64,000 bases of DNA from an uncultured Roseovarius sp. (GCA_947503145.1 CANNCP010000006.1:186001-250000), one strand, 5' to 3'. Shown: positions 47,462-57,282, numbered from the stretch's first letter. Notes: generated by a model from the letters alone, not told the origin. Made by a program: numbers and translations.

Positions 47462-48292
47462 TTAACGTCCGCGTGTCCAGCCACCCTGCCCCGGCAACCG
47501 CGTCGCCAGCGCGACGCCGCCGTAGACCGCGAAGCCCACCGGATCGCGCAACGCGCGGCACAGCAGCCCGCCGACACCCACGCCCCGTTTGTCATCATTG
47601 CGCAGGAGCTGCGGATACCGCGCGGCGATTTCGGCCACACCGCGATCCTGCCGCCGCCGGACCCGGACCAGATTGCAGAACCCCTCGACCATCGGCCAGC
47701 TATAGCCCTGAGCCACGCGCACCCTTTCATAGGGCGCAAAATGCAGCCGTACAAAAGTGTCGTCCGAAATGATCTGCGGCCAGTCCTCCCAGCGTGCGCG
47801 CCCCGCGGCATTCACCGCAAAAAGGCCAAAGCCCGGCGCGCTTTGCCGCATGAAGGGCAGCGTCTGCCAGAACCGCGCATAGACGCGTGTCACGGCACTG
47901 CGGGCGGACGCGATCAGGGGCGCGCCGCTGGCATAGCGTGGCTCGTCCACCGCCAACGCGGCGATCAGCGCGGCGATCAGCTCGCCGCTCACGATCACAT
48001 CCGCGTCAAGATAAATGCGCGTGCCGTGCACCGCCGCCTGATCCCCCAGCCGCAACGCATGCAGTTTATCGCCCTGCGGCGTTTCGATCACATGCAGCGG
48101 AACCTGCGCACGCACGCCGATCTCGCGCGCGATGCGGGCGGTATCGTCCGTGCAGCCATTGGCAACGACGAGTATCTCGATCTGTGCCGCCCCCAGATCC
48201 GAAGAGGCCAGTACCGCGTGCAGGCAATCGACCAGATACTCCGCCTCGTTATGGGCGGGTATGATCACGCTGGCGGCATTGCGCGCGTTCAT
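47462..48292 (-). CDS. Glycosyltransferase family 2 (last gene of the PKS/NRPS operon)
   Basis: 276 residues. GT-A start AASVIIPAHNEAEYLVDCLH, VVANGCTDDTARIAREIG and a DxD-type motif YLDADVIVSG. The C-terminal part has no clear membrane anchor. The start at 48292 overlaps the stop of the glycoside-hydrolase-like gene by 4 bp (ATGA). It probably glycosylates the product of this operon. Confidence 0.85.
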   Translation of the reverse strand: MNARNAASVIIPAHNEAEYLVDCLHAVLASSDLGAAQIEILVVANGCTDDTARIAREIGVRAQVPLHVIETPQGDKLHALRLGDQAAVHGTRIYLDADVIVSGELIAALIAALAVDEPRYASGAPLIASARSAVTRVYARFWQTLPFMRQSAPGFGLFAVNAAGRARWEDWPQIISDDTFVRLHFAPYERVRVAQGYSWPMVEGFCNLVRVRRRQDRGVAEIAARYPQLLRNDDKRGVGVGGLLCRALRDPVGFAVYGGVALATRLPGQGGWTRGR

Positions 48293-49998
48293 AACAACCG
48301 CGCGATGGCATTCCAGCGCGGGTTCGCGTCGCCGGGATAGCGCAACGCGCCCCAGCTGCCCCATTTCCCCGGTGCCTGCATGTCCGCGTAATGGGTGAAT
48401 ATCCCGTCCGTCAGGGCAAACCACCCCGCCTGTAATTCATCATAGAGCGCGCCCATCTGCGGCGTGTAGTTCAGATGTGTGAAAAACGCTGTCAGCACCT
48501 CGTCATTGACCTGCCCGCCGATACCGACCACATGCGTGCCGCCCTCATACATCAGCAATTGCAGCCCATGCTCGGTGGCGACAGCCGCATGATGGGGAAG
48601 CACCCGGCCCAGCAGGTCCGCAACCGAACCCTCCGCCTCGCTGGTGATACTACCGTCGCGCAATTCCGCCGCTGCCAGCTCTACCGCAGCGTCATGGCGA
48701 TGCGCCTCGACATAGGCTGCCAGTGCGGTGCCCGTCAGACCCTGATCGGCGGCTTTTGCCTCAGCGTCTGCGCGGCTTTGTTTCAGCCAATCGTGCATCA
48801 GGCCGGCACGCTGGTCGGTCCCCAGTGCGTGGCCAAAATATCCCGTGACCGCATAGGCGTCGAACGCGGTATGCGGTGGCCGGTTCTGCGCAGGGTTTTC
48901 CGCCACATAGAGCGGCGCGCCCAGAATATCGCGCTCCAGCCCCAGCCAGCCGGTCTGGGTGGCAATCACATTGACCAGTCGCGCGCGATCCGCACCACTG
49001 AACACCTGCGCCCAGAGCCGCGCCACCTGCGCCGCGCGCATGCCGTGAAACTGCGCGCCGCGATGCGGCTGTCCCCAACGCGCCTCGGCCTGGGTATCGG
49101 CCCATTCGGTCTGCCGAAATTGCCAGTTCCAGACTTCGTTGGAATATTCCACATAGGCCCGACGCACCGGATCGAGCCGCGCGTTCACCACGCCCGCGAA
49201 GCCGTGCAAATAGGCGTCATCCGCCAGATGCGGCATGGTGAACCACGCGTCGGCCCCCAGCGTGTTCGCCAGATCAGTCATCACCTCGACCGGGACGCCG
49301 AGGCGCGTATAGGAAAAATCGCCAAGCCCGGGGCGAGCATCCCAGTCGCCCTGTTCGGAATCGTTGGTGTTCATCCAATCCATGAAGCGTAGCGCCGCAC
49401 AGCCGCGCAGCATATCCAGAAATCCGGGGCGAAAGACCGCGCCCGCCTCGAATGCAGCACGGTCTTGCTCTCGCGTTACGGTGATATTGCGGACGTAATC
49501 GCCAGTGCCGCGTCGGTCACTGCGCTGAATGCGGATCTCGACCGGCCCCGGACCGGGGGTAAAGTCGAAACTGACCTCGCCCTTGCCATATCGCTTGTTT
49601 GTCGCGCGTCCACTCACCTCGACGATGCCGTCGCCGTCAAAACGCAACACATAGCGCCCCCCCAGATCGGCGGCCTCGGGCATGTCGGTCAGGATCAACG
49701 TGCCGATCGAGCCCAGATCAGACGGGATGTGCAGGGGCCAGCCATCGCCGTCCAGAAGCCCTAGCCCGGCCAGCGTGTCGAATTCCATACCGCCCCATTG
49801 GCCGGGCCGGTGTCCGATCCAGCGGCGGGCGGTTTTCATGATATCGAGGAAGGGCTGCTGTGTGCCCCAATCTGTCACCCGGGCAAGGTTCATCGCCACG
49901 GGCCGCGAAGCACCCCGCGCCCAGCCCGGCAGCCCCGCCACAGCCAGTGGGCCAAGCGCCAACGCCCCAAATCCGCGCCGTGTCAGTGTCGGTGTCAT
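48289..49998 (-). CDS. Tat-exported glycoside-hydrolase-like protein
   Basis: 569 residues. The N terminus TRRGFGALALGPLAVAGLPG is a twin-arginine signal with cleavage around AWARGA. The body resembles TIM-barrel glycosidases: YVEYSNEVWNWQF offers a candidate acid/base Glu288, and LLMYEGGTHVVG a candidate nucleophile Glu485. A beta-rich region (residues 30-180) precedes it. Start at 49998 removes 14 upstream residues and overlaps the SGNH stop by 4 bp. The protein probably trims or modifies the exported glycan, although the family is not recognised with certainty. Confidence 0.7.
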   Translation of the reverse strand: MTPTLTRRGFGALALGPLAVAGLPGWARGASRPVAMNLARVTDWGTQQPFLDIMKTARRWIGHRPGQWGGMEFDTLAGLGLLDGDGWPLHIPSDLGSIGTLILTDMPEAADLGGRYVLRFDGDGIVEVSGRATNKRYGKGEVSFDFTPGPGPVEIRIQRSDRRGTGDYVRNITVTREQDRAAFEAGAVFRPGFLDMLRGCAALRFMDWMNTNDSEQGDWDARPGLGDFSYTRLGVPVEVMTDLANTLGADAWFTMPHLADDAYLHGFAGVVNARLDPVRRAYVEYSNEVWNWQFRQTEWADTQAEARWGQPHRGAQFHGMRAAQVARLWAQVFSGADRARLVNVIATQTGWLGLERDILGAPLYVAENPAQNRPPHTAFDAYAVTGYFGHALGTDQRAGLMHDWLKQSRADAEAKAADQGLTGTALAAYVEAHRHDAAVELAAAELRDGSITSEAEGSVADLLGRVLPHHAAVATEHGLQLLMYEGGTHVVGIGGQVNDEVLTAFFTHLNYTPQMGALYDELQAGWFALTDGIFTHYADMQAPGKWGSWGALRYPGDANPRWNAIARLL

Positions 49999-50954
49999 GG
50001 GGCCACTCCGGTCTTGGGATAGCGCGAGACGACTTCCCACACGGCTTTCTGCATCAGTTTGGCGACCTGCGGGCCGGGCGCGACCGCAGCACTGCCATCA
50101 GCGCGCTGTAACCGGTACGACAGGCCCAGCGGTGGGCGGTGATAGAGCACGGCATAATGCGTCAGCGCCACCAGATAGACCCCCAGATCGTTCAGATGGA
50201 TTGTATCAAGGCTGCCATCGTCGCGGTGTTGAAAGAGGTCCTCGCGGCTCTGTACGTTTTCCAGCCCGCCCATTGTCTCGACGCTGCGCACGAAATGCGC
50301 CAGCACCTGACCTGCGGGAATGACCTGCATCGGCGGATGCGGCGCGTCGGGCTCCAGGTCACGCAAGAGCAGCGCATCCTCCCAATATTGCGCCAGATCC
50401 GCATCAAGCCGCACCAGCCAACCCTTAGGATCATCGAGGTTGTGCCAGCTTTCGTACAGATAGAGGCGCGGCGCAGGGTCGGCCTGCCGCGCCAACGCCG
50501 CCCATTTGCGCAAGTAGCCTGCGCTGTTGTGGTATTTGATCGCATCCTTGATCTCGACCATCTCGGTCAGCACCACGGCGTCATAGTCCCCCGACCCGAC
50601 AGCCTCGCGCGCGTCGCGGTAGTGGGGGTGGTCGTTCTCGGTCTCGAACCCGTTGATCGGCAGGGTCGGCTCCCAATGCTCCTTGAGGGACGTCCCCCAG
50701 CCCAGTTGGCTCTCGTACCGGTGGCCGTCCCCTGCCAGTTGCGCCAGCATCGCGGGCATGTCGCGTCCCACCAGGCTGTGACCGAGGTGAAACACCCGCA
50801 ACGGCCCCTCTGGTGTCGGCAATGGAGTGGCATAGGCGGCAGAAACCACCTCTGCCGACGGTCCCTTGCCGCGCAGAAATACCCAGCCTGCCGCCAGGGT
50901 GATCGCCAGGGACACCAGACCGAGGATTGTCCAGAACATCATTCGATTACGCAT
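49995..50954 (-). CDS. Membrane-anchored SGNH/GDSL-like hydrolase
   Basis: 319 residues. N-terminal anchor MMFWTILGLVSLAITLAAGW, then block I LRVFHLGHSLVGRDM with nucleophile Ser60, a Gly in SQLGWGTSL, and block V DTIHLNDLG with Asp250 and His253. GHS replaces GDS, as in several acetyl-esterase branches. A polysaccharide or lipid de-acylase or acetyl transferase acting in the periplasm is inferred. It follows the PPTase by 40 bp. Confidence 0.75.
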   Translation of the reverse strand: MRNRMMFWTILGLVSLAITLAAGWVFLRGKGPSAEVVSAAYATPLPTPEGPLRVFHLGHSLVGRDMPAMLAQLAGDGHRYESQLGWGTSLKEHWEPTLPINGFETENDHPHYRDAREAVGSGDYDAVVLTEMVEIKDAIKYHNSAGYLRKWAALARQADPAPRLYLYESWHNLDDPKGWLVRLDADLAQYWEDALLLRDLEPDAPHPPMQVIPAGQVLAHFVRSVETMGGLENVQSREDLFQHRDDGSLDTIHLNDLGVYLVALTHYAVLYHRPPLGLSYRLQRADGSAAVAPGPQVAKLMQKAVWEVVSRYPKTGVAP

Positions 50955-50994
50955 ACCGCATCACCCACACCGGTCCTCTCGCAACAAAGCATGC

Positions 50995-51732
50995 TCATTG
51001 CCCCTGCATTGTCCAGCGTGGGTTACGGGCAAGGACCATTGCCGTGACGATCACCCCCGGCCGCAATGCGAACCGCCCGTGAATACAGGTGCCCGCAATG
51101 AATGGTCCGATATCACGGGTGAATGTCGCCTCGAACTGGCCGGTGTCCACGTCAGGTGTGATCTCCAGCGTGTCAAAGTCAAAGAGCGTGCCGGTCACGG
51201 CATACTGGCATTTATAGGCGCATTCCTTGGCCGAGAAGATCAGCTTGGCCAGTCGGCCACGCGTCGTGTCGGGCTGAATCGCCAGCCATGCGCGCTCGGC
51301 CAGGGTGCATATTTGCGGGATCAGCGCAGACTCCAGCGGGCTGTCTTCCTCGACATCGACGCCGATGCTGCGCAGCCTGCCCGCCTCAGCCATCGCCGCG
51401 ATGCAGATATCGCTGGTGTGGCTGATACTGCCGGTCAGAGCGGGCGGCCAGACCGGCGCTCGGTCCGCACCGCTGAGCACGGCCTGCGGCGGGTGCCCAA
51501 GCGCCTGCATCGCGTTGCGCGCCGCCGCACGACCTGCGGCAAACTCTAACTTGCGCGTCAACGTGGCGCGGCCCATTGCGACAGCTTCGGCAGGCCAAAG
51601 GGGCGCATGCGGAGCGCGCGGATCGGTGACCGAGACGGCAACATGCGGGCCAAGCATCTGCCGCAACTCCGCCTCCAGCGAGAGGTCGGCGCGCGCGGAC
51701 GCGTCAGCCAAGACGGCGTGCGGCATGATCAT
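50995..51732 (-). CDS. 4'-phosphopantetheinyl transferase (EntD/Sfp superfamily)
   Basis: 245 residues. AAGRAAARNAMQALG, SISHTSDICIAAM, then the Mg-binding IGVDVEEDSP and LAKLIFSAKECAYKCQYAVT are the family motifs. It converts apo carrier proteins to their holo form. The substrate carriers are the PCP and ACP encoded next to it. It overlaps the NRPS-like gene by 4 bp. Confidence 0.92.
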   Translation of the reverse strand: MIMPHAVLADASARADLSLEAELRQMLGPHVAVSVTDPRAPHAPLWPAEAVAMGRATLTRKLEFAAGRAAARNAMQALGHPPQAVLSGADRAPVWPPALTGSISHTSDICIAAMAEAGRLRSIGVDVEEDSPLESALIPQICTLAERAWLAIQPDTTRGRLAKLIFSAKECAYKCQYAVTGTLFDFDTLEITPDVDTGQFEATFTRDIGPFIAGTCIHGRFALRPGVIVTAMVLARNPRWTMQGQ

Positions 51733-54700
51733 TTCACCCTCCTCCCGGCCCGCATCGCGCGCCGTTTTGACATCGTGGCCGCCCGGTCGGGCGCTGCCTG
51801 AAACGGCGGTTGCGACGTGGGGGCAGGATCTGATTTCTGCTGTTGCGCCTCAAGATGTGCGACCAGATCACCAAAGACCGGAAAGCGGAAAATGTCAGTG
51901 ATTGTCAGTCGCGCCCCGCCTAACTGCGCGCGGATATCGCGATGCGCCTGCACCGCCAGCAGCGAATGCCCTCCGAGATCAAAGAAATTGTCCCGCACGC
52001 CAATGCCCGGCACCCCCAGAATTGCGCTCCAGGCGTCGGCCACGATCCGCCCGATATCCGAAACCAGTGCCGTGCCGGTATTGGCGGGCTGTGGAGATCT
52101 TGCCGACAGGTTCGGCTCTGGCAGTGCGTTCCTGTCGATCTTCTTGTTCGGTGTCAGTGGAAAGCTTTCGATCTGCATCAGATGCGCAGGCACCATCGCT
52201 TCGGGCAGATGGCGTTGCAAATGGGTGCGCAGCAACGCCTCGGGCACGGTGGCAGGCGCTGTGTAATATCCTGTCAGCCGCACGTCTCCACCCTTGGCTG
52301 TCCGCGCTACCACCACGGCTTCGGTCATACCTTCCACCGCGTTAAGGCAGACTTCAATCTCGCCCAGTTCGATCCGCTGGCCGCGAATCTTGACCTGATT
52401 ATCAGCGCGTCCGATGAACCGCAGCGTGCCATCCGTCTGCCACGCCGCCAGATCGCCGGTATCATATAGCCGTGCATCGCTGCCGCTGGCAGGTACGGGG
52501 CGGAACCGCTCGGCAGTCAGCGCGTCGCGCTGCCAGTAGCCGCGCGCCACTCCTGCGCCGCCGATCCAGAGCGTACCGGGCACGCCAATGGGCATCGCTG
52601 CGCCCTCGTCGTCCAGAACATGCATGTCGGTGTTGGCGATCGGCGCCCCGATCCCGGCGGCAGCGCCAGTATCGGGACCGACACGTGCCACGCTGGACCA
52701 GACCGTGGTCTCGGTCGGGCCGTACATGTTCAGAATTTCGGCTTGGGTCGCAGCACGCAGGTCACGCACCAGATCGCCCGTCAGCGCCTCGCCCCCCACT
52801 AGCAGGTGGCGGATCCGGCTCAGCGCGCTGCGCGCCTCGGTGTTCATCGCGATGATCCGCGCCATGCTGGGCGTGCATTGCAGATGCGTGACGCCGTGGC
52901 GCACGATCTGCGCCGCAATCGAGAAATCGCCCTCTTCCAGCGCCACCGGCGTATTGGCGCGCCGCAGCACTTCGGCCAGCGGTTTCAACCCCTCCAGCAC
53001 CCTAGTTGTGTCAATGCCATAATCAATCAGGCAGGCGATCTCGGTCACGCCGATTGCCTTCAACTCTTCGGTGCGCGCCACGCCGTCCTCGACGGTGCCG
53101 AATAGCCCCGCATCGTCGAAATACCGCTCGAACGCGAAATCAAGGATCGCTTCCAGTTCATCCTCTTCCAGCGCGCCGAGGTCCATCTCGAACGCATTTT
53201 GCACGCCCTTGGGCCGCTTGAACGCCGGAAAGGCCCAAGCGTATTGTTTGATCAGGCCCGCCGCACTGCGCAGATAATCCTTCATCGGTTCGCGCGCGAT
53301 ACGCCGCGCGGTCTCGCGGTCTTGAGCGATGAAACTGTGCAGCATCAGCGTAATCTGGAAATCATCCGGGTCATGACCCGCTTTGCGCAGGGCGGCATGA
53401 TAGATCTCGATCTTGCCTTTCACCTCTTCGATGCTCTGGCCCAGAAGGTGCGTCAGCACATTCGCCCCCAGTTCACCGGCCTCGCGCCAGGTCGCCGGGT
53501 TGCCGGCCGTTGTCACCCAGACGGGCAGTTCACGCGATACCGGGCGGGGCTGTGTCAGGACGCGGTGCGTATCACCTTTGGCCGTGGGAAATTCGACCTC
53601 CTCGCCACGCCAGAGCGCCCGCACGGTTTCCAGCGTGTCGTACATCGCCGGTTTGTTCTGTGGCGGTGTGTTCTCGGGGCGCAGGACAAAATCATCGGGC
53701 TGCCAGCCGGACGCAAAAGCGATTCCTGCCCGGCCATTGGTAAGGTTGTCGATCACCGCCCATTCCTCGGCAATCCGGGCGGGATGGTGTAACGGTGCTA
53801 CACAACTGCCCGCGCGCACGCTCAGGTTCCGGGTCACGGCGGCAACGGCGGCACCGGTTACGGCGGGGTTGGGATAGGGGCCGCCGAACGCATGAAAATG
53901 CCGCTCGGGCGTCCAGAGCGAGGTAAAGCCGTGTTGATCGGCGAATTTCGCGCCTTCCAGCAACAACTCGTACTTTTTGGGGCCTGCCCCGTCATCGTTG
54001 CCCCAGTAATAAAGGCCGAATGCCATGCCCTTGTCCGACGCCGGGATTGCCCCGCCGCTGACGGCAGCCCGGTTTTCGTCACCGGCAATCACCACGCGCA
54101 AGCCACGCGCGAGGGTATAGAACAGCTCCAGCACCGAAATGTCGAACGCGAGGCTCGTTACGGCCAGCCATGTGTCGCCCTCTTTGCAGGTGATATGCGC
54201 GTCCATGCCGGTAAAGAAATTGGCCACGTTGCGATGTTCAACCATCACGCCCTTGGGCAGGCCGGTAGAGCCGGAGGTATAGATCAGATAGGCCAGATCG
54301 TCCGGCCCTGCAGCGCCATCCACCCTTTCGCGCTGCGTGCCGGGAATATCCTCCAGTGTGATCATGCGGGCACTGGTCTGCGGCAGCGCATCCGCCAACG
54401 CGGCCTCGGTCAGGATCACGGTCGCTGCGCTGTCGGTCAGGCAATGGTGCAGCCGATCCGCCGGATAGTCGGGGTCGAGCGGCAGATAGGCGCCGCCCGC
54501 CTTGAGGATTGCCAGCGCCCCGATCAAAAGGCCCGGCCCACGCCGCAGACAAAGGCCTACATTGACGCCCGGACGCACCCCCGCCGCAACCAGCACGCCC
54601 GCCACCGCGTTAGCGCGGGCATCGAGTGCGGCGTAACTGAGCGTCTCGGCCTCATGGATCACCGCCACGGCGTCCGGTGTCTTGGCGGCCTGCGCCTCGA

Positions 54701-56267
54701 ACGCGCCATGGACGGTCTGGACTGTGGGCAACATCGTCGCGGTGTCGTTCCATTCAGCGATCCGCGCTGCATCGACGTCGCGCACGTCCTGACCACACAA
54801 CGCTGCTTCAAGCCGGTCGCGCAGAAGTGCAATGGCCGCATCGCTCAGCCGCGCCCGATCAAAATGCAGTACCATGCTGCCGCCGTCACCGGGCTCTGCC
54901 GTCACCACCGCGCCGGGCAGCGGGCCTGCGTCGCTGATTGCAACTGCGGGCATTGCCAGATCGCGCAAATCCGGGTCGCGCAGCATGATATCGCGCGCAA
55001 ATCCGCCACGCGCGTCCGCCTGTGACAACTGTTGCGTGATCTCCTCTGCGGTGCCGCTGCGCAGCGGCACCCAGGGCATGACATAGGCCGCAAGATCGCC
55101 AAGGTCCCGTAGCGCGGGACTGTGATAAGCGATATCGCCCATGCGCAGCCCTGCCCCGGACGCAGCCCAGTCTGCGACCACAGCGATCCGCGCGGCGCGC
55201 TCAAGCGCAGGCTCTACCGCGACTTTCACTTGCAGCAGATCCGACTCCGCCTGGCGTTTGACTGCCAGCGGGACGTCGATGGCGTGCATGTCCGCGAGGC
55301 GCGCGCGCCAAAATCCTTCGTTTCGGGCCAGCACTTTCATCGCGGGGTCCAGATGCTCTGCGCCCGAGGGCACCGATAACCGCGCGCCAACCTGGGCCAG
55401 CGCACCCGGATCGACGCTGCGCCCGGCCATGTCCCGCAGACCGGTCAGCCGTAGCGCGCCGTCCTGCACGGCGACGGTGATGCCATCCTCGGCCACGTCC
55501 AGAACCTGCCCCGACTGGCCTGTGCCCTCGACGCGTTCCGCCGTACCGACCGCCAGCAGAGTATCACCCAGAGTCAGCTTGGGCGTTGTCACCGGGTTCC
55601 AATACGGGCTGAAATCGAGCGCGCGGACCAGGTTCAGCAACGCCTGTACAGGGCGCGTGAAATCCAGATGACCGGCCATTTCCGGGCGTGCGTCCAACCC
55701 GAAATACTGCCGCCCTGTGGTATCCTGCGGCTGGCGCGCAGGCACGTCCGAGGCCAGTTCGTCGATCACTACGCCAAAGCTGTCCATCGCCTCGGCATAG
55801 CAGCGCGCGTTGAGAGTATGCGCGGTGTCGTCGGGCAGGATGTCGAACCGACGCTGGAGCACGATATCGCCATCGTCGATGCCGCCCGTCATGTGGTGCC
55901 AGGTGATGCCGTAAGCCTGTGCGCCCTGCAGCAGCGCCCAGACCGGTGTGTTCAGGCCGGCCATTTCGGGCAGCAGGCCATCGTGAAAGTTGACCGCCCC
56001 GCGTGCAGGCAGCGCCAGAATGTCCTCGGGAATGATCCGCAGGTTTGCGATGCTCAGAAGCCAGTCCACTGAACCGGCGGCGACCAGATCCTTGATATCC
56101 GCGATCCGGGCGACGACCGGGATGCCATGTCCTTCGGCCCAGAACCGTACACCGGCGTCGCGCGTGGCCACGGCGCGCACCTGCGCGCCGTGCTCGATCA
56201 ACAGATCACCGCAGCCAACCAGAAGGGTTTCGTCACCGACCAGAATGCAGGAAAACCTGGACATCAT
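51729..56267 (-). CDS. NRPS-like protein: formyltransferase, C remnant, adenylation with embedded luciferase-like monooxygenase, PCP
   Basis: 1512 residues. Formyltransferase-type domain 1-300 (Asn93, His95 in NFHDGLLP, Asp131 in GGIDDGD). Residues 310-500 look like a C-domain remnant without HHxxxDG. Adenylation part 1 spans 515-735 (LIYTSGSTGLPKG; Asp709 in LAFDISVLEL). A MupA/Atu3671-type FMN luciferase-like monooxygenase is inserted at about 745-1095 (MAFGLYYWGNDDGAGPKKYE, SLWTPERHFHAFGG). Adenylation part 2 spans 1105-1385 (NMYGPTETT, YDTGD). The PCP is at 1400-1475 (Ser1435 in LGGHSLL). The start at 56267 has AAAGGA upstream and overlaps the GT2 stop. It should load, formylate and oxidise an amino acid on its PCP. 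Confidence 0.9.
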   Translation of the reverse strand: MMSRFSCILVGDETLLVGCGDLLIEHGAQVRAVATRDAGVRFWAEGHGIPVVARIADIKDLVAAGSVDWLLSIANLRIIPEDILALPARGAVNFHDGLLPEMAGLNTPVWALLQGAQAYGITWHHMTGGIDDGDIVLQRRFDILPDDTAHTLNARCYAEAMDSFGVVIDELASDVPARQPQDTTGRQYFGLDARPEMAGHLDFTRPVQALLNLVRALDFSPYWNPVTTPKLTLGDTLLAVGTAERVEGTGQSGQVLDVAEDGITVAVQDGALRLTGLRDMAGRSVDPGALAQVGARLSVPSGAEHLDPAMKVLARNEGFWRARLADMHAIDVPLAVKRQAESDLLQVKVAVEPALERAARIAVVADWAASGAGLRMGDIAYHSPALRDLGDLAAYVMPWVPLRSGTAEEITQQLSQADARGGFARDIMLRDPDLRDLAMPAVAISDAGPLPGAVVTAEPGDGGSMVLHFDRARLSDAAIALLRDRLEAALCGQDVRDVDAARIAEWNDTATMLPTVQTVHGAFEAQAAKTPDAVAVIHEAETLSYAALDARANAVAGVLVAAGVRPGVNVGLCLRRGPGLLIGALAILKAGGAYLPLDPDYPADRLHHCLTDSAATVILTEAALADALPQTSARMITLEDIPGTQRERVDGAAGPDDLAYLIYTSGSTGLPKGVMVEHRNVANFFTGMDAHITCKEGDTWLAVTSLAFDISVLELFYTLARGLRVVIAGDENRAAVSGGAIPASDKGMAFGLYYWGNDDGAGPKKYELLLEGAKFADQHGFTSLWTPERHFHAFGGPYPNPAVTGAAVAAVTRNLSVRAGSCVAPLHHPARIAEEWAVIDNLTNGRAGIAFASGWQPDDFVLRPENTPPQNKPAMYDTLETVRALWRGEEVEFPTAKGDTHRVLTQPRPVSRELPVWVTTAGNPATWREAGELGANVLTHLLGQSIEEVKGKIEIYHAALRKAGHDPDDFQITLMLHSFIAQDRETARRIAREPMKDYLRSAAGLIKQYAWAFPAFKRPKGVQNAFEMDLGALEEDELEAILDFAFERYFDDAGLFGTVEDGVARTEELKAIGVTEIACLIDYGIDTTRVLEGLKPLAEVLRRANTPVALEEGDFSIAAQIVRHGVTHLQCTPSMARIIAMNTEARSALSRIRHLLVGGEALTGDLVRDLRAATQAEILNMYGPTETTVWSSVARVGPDTGAAAGIGAPIANTDMHVLDDEGAAMPIGVPGTLWIGGAGVARGYWQRDALTAERFRPVPASGSDARLYDTGDLAAWQTDGTLRFIGRADNQVKIRGQRIELGEIEVCLNAVEGMTEAVVVARTAKGGDVRLTGYYTAPATVPEALLRTHLQRHLPEAMVPAHLMQIESFPLTPNKKIDRNALPEPNLSARSPQPANTGTALVSDIGRIVADAWSAILGVPGIGVRDNFFDLGGHSLLAVQAHRDIRAQLGGARLTITDIFRFPVFGDLVAHLEAQQQKSDPAPTSQPPFQAAPDRAATMSKRRAMRAGRRVK

Positions 56268-57277
56268 TTCACATCCTTTGGGGCAAACCGGGGCAATGCG
56301 CCGGGGGTTTGGGGCGGCTTGCGGCGCAACATGCCACACAGCGCATGCAAGGTCAGATCGCGCAGAAAATGCGGCGGATCACCCAACGGTTTGCCGGACA
56401 GCGCGACGCGCAGCCGCCAAAGGGTGGCCCCCGCAATCCGTGCCATCGTGGCACCCGCCGCATAGGCGCGCCCGTGGTTCTTGATGAAGTAATGCCGTCG
56501 CGAATCGAACCAGTAGCCCGGCGTGCGCGCCCAGGTCTTCATGCCCGTCGAGACGGAGCCGACATGCACCACTTCGCTGGTTGGCACATAGAGCGTGTGC
56601 CAGCCCGCCAAAGCCGCGCGGCGGCACAGGTCCGTTTCTTCGAAATAGAGGAAGAACGTCTCATCAAAGAGGCCGATTTGCTCCAGCATGTTGCGGCGCA
56701 TCAACACGGACGCCCCCGCGACCCAGTCCACCCGCGACAGTTCCGCGGGGATCGGCAGCGGCACGATGCTGTTTTTCAGCAGGCGCGAGACGACACCGGT
56801 GCGCGCCGCGCCCTCGAATTCCCCCGCGATGGAGGGAAAGCGAAAGGCGGTCTTGTGCGGCACGCCGTCAGTCCCGCGGATGAAACTGCCGGCGATCCCC
56901 GCGCGCTTGTCGTTCTGCATCACCTTCAGCAATTCCCGGATTGCGCCGGGTTCCGGCCAGGCGTCCGAATTGAGAATATAATAGAAATCGGGTGCCTCAC
57001 CGGTGCTCAGGCCCTGTCGGATGCCAATGTTGTTGCCCGCGCCAAAGCCGCCGTTGCGCGTCGACTGTTTCAGCGTGACGCGCCCGTTCGTGCCCCAGCC
57101 GTTGCGCTGGATCGCGGCCGAGATCAGCGCGCAGCTGTCATCGCCCGAGGCGTTGTCGACAATGATGATTTCGCCGGCGATCCCCTGCATCTCGCGTAGC
57201 GCGGCACTGGTGGCCTTGATGGCCATTTCGGGCGTGCGGTAGTTCAGCACGATGGTCAGGATGGTGGGTTCAGGCAT
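56264..57277 (-). CDS. Glycosyltransferase family 2, rhamnosyltransferase-like
   Basis: 337 residues. TILTIVLNYRTPEMAIKATS, EIIIVDNASGDDSCALISAA, NGGFGAGNNIGI and YYILNSDAWPEPGAIRELLK (donor-metal site), then FFLYFEETDLCRRAALAGWH, typical of rhamnosyltransferase-like GT2. It lies between the PKS and the NRPS-like gene and is tightly coupled to both. Start at 57277 (MPEPTIL) has GGAG upstream and lies 5 bp after the PKS stop. Confidence 0.88.
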   Translation of the reverse strand: MPEPTILTIVLNYRTPEMAIKATSAALREMQGIAGEIIIVDNASGDDSCALISAAIQRNGWGTNGRVTLKQSTRNGGFGAGNNIGIRQGLSTGEAPDFYYILNSDAWPEPGAIRELLKVMQNDKRAGIAGSFIRGTDGVPHKTAFRFPSIAGEFEGAARTGVVSRLLKNSIVPLPIPAELSRVDWVAGASVLMRRNMLEQIGLFDETFFLYFEETDLCRRAALAGWHTLYVPTSEVVHVGSVSTGMKTWARTPGYWFDSRRHYFIKNHGRAYAAGATMARIAGATLWRLRVALSGKPLGDPPHFLRDLTLHALCGMLRRKPPQTPGALPRFAPKDVK

Positions 57278-57282
57278 CGGGA

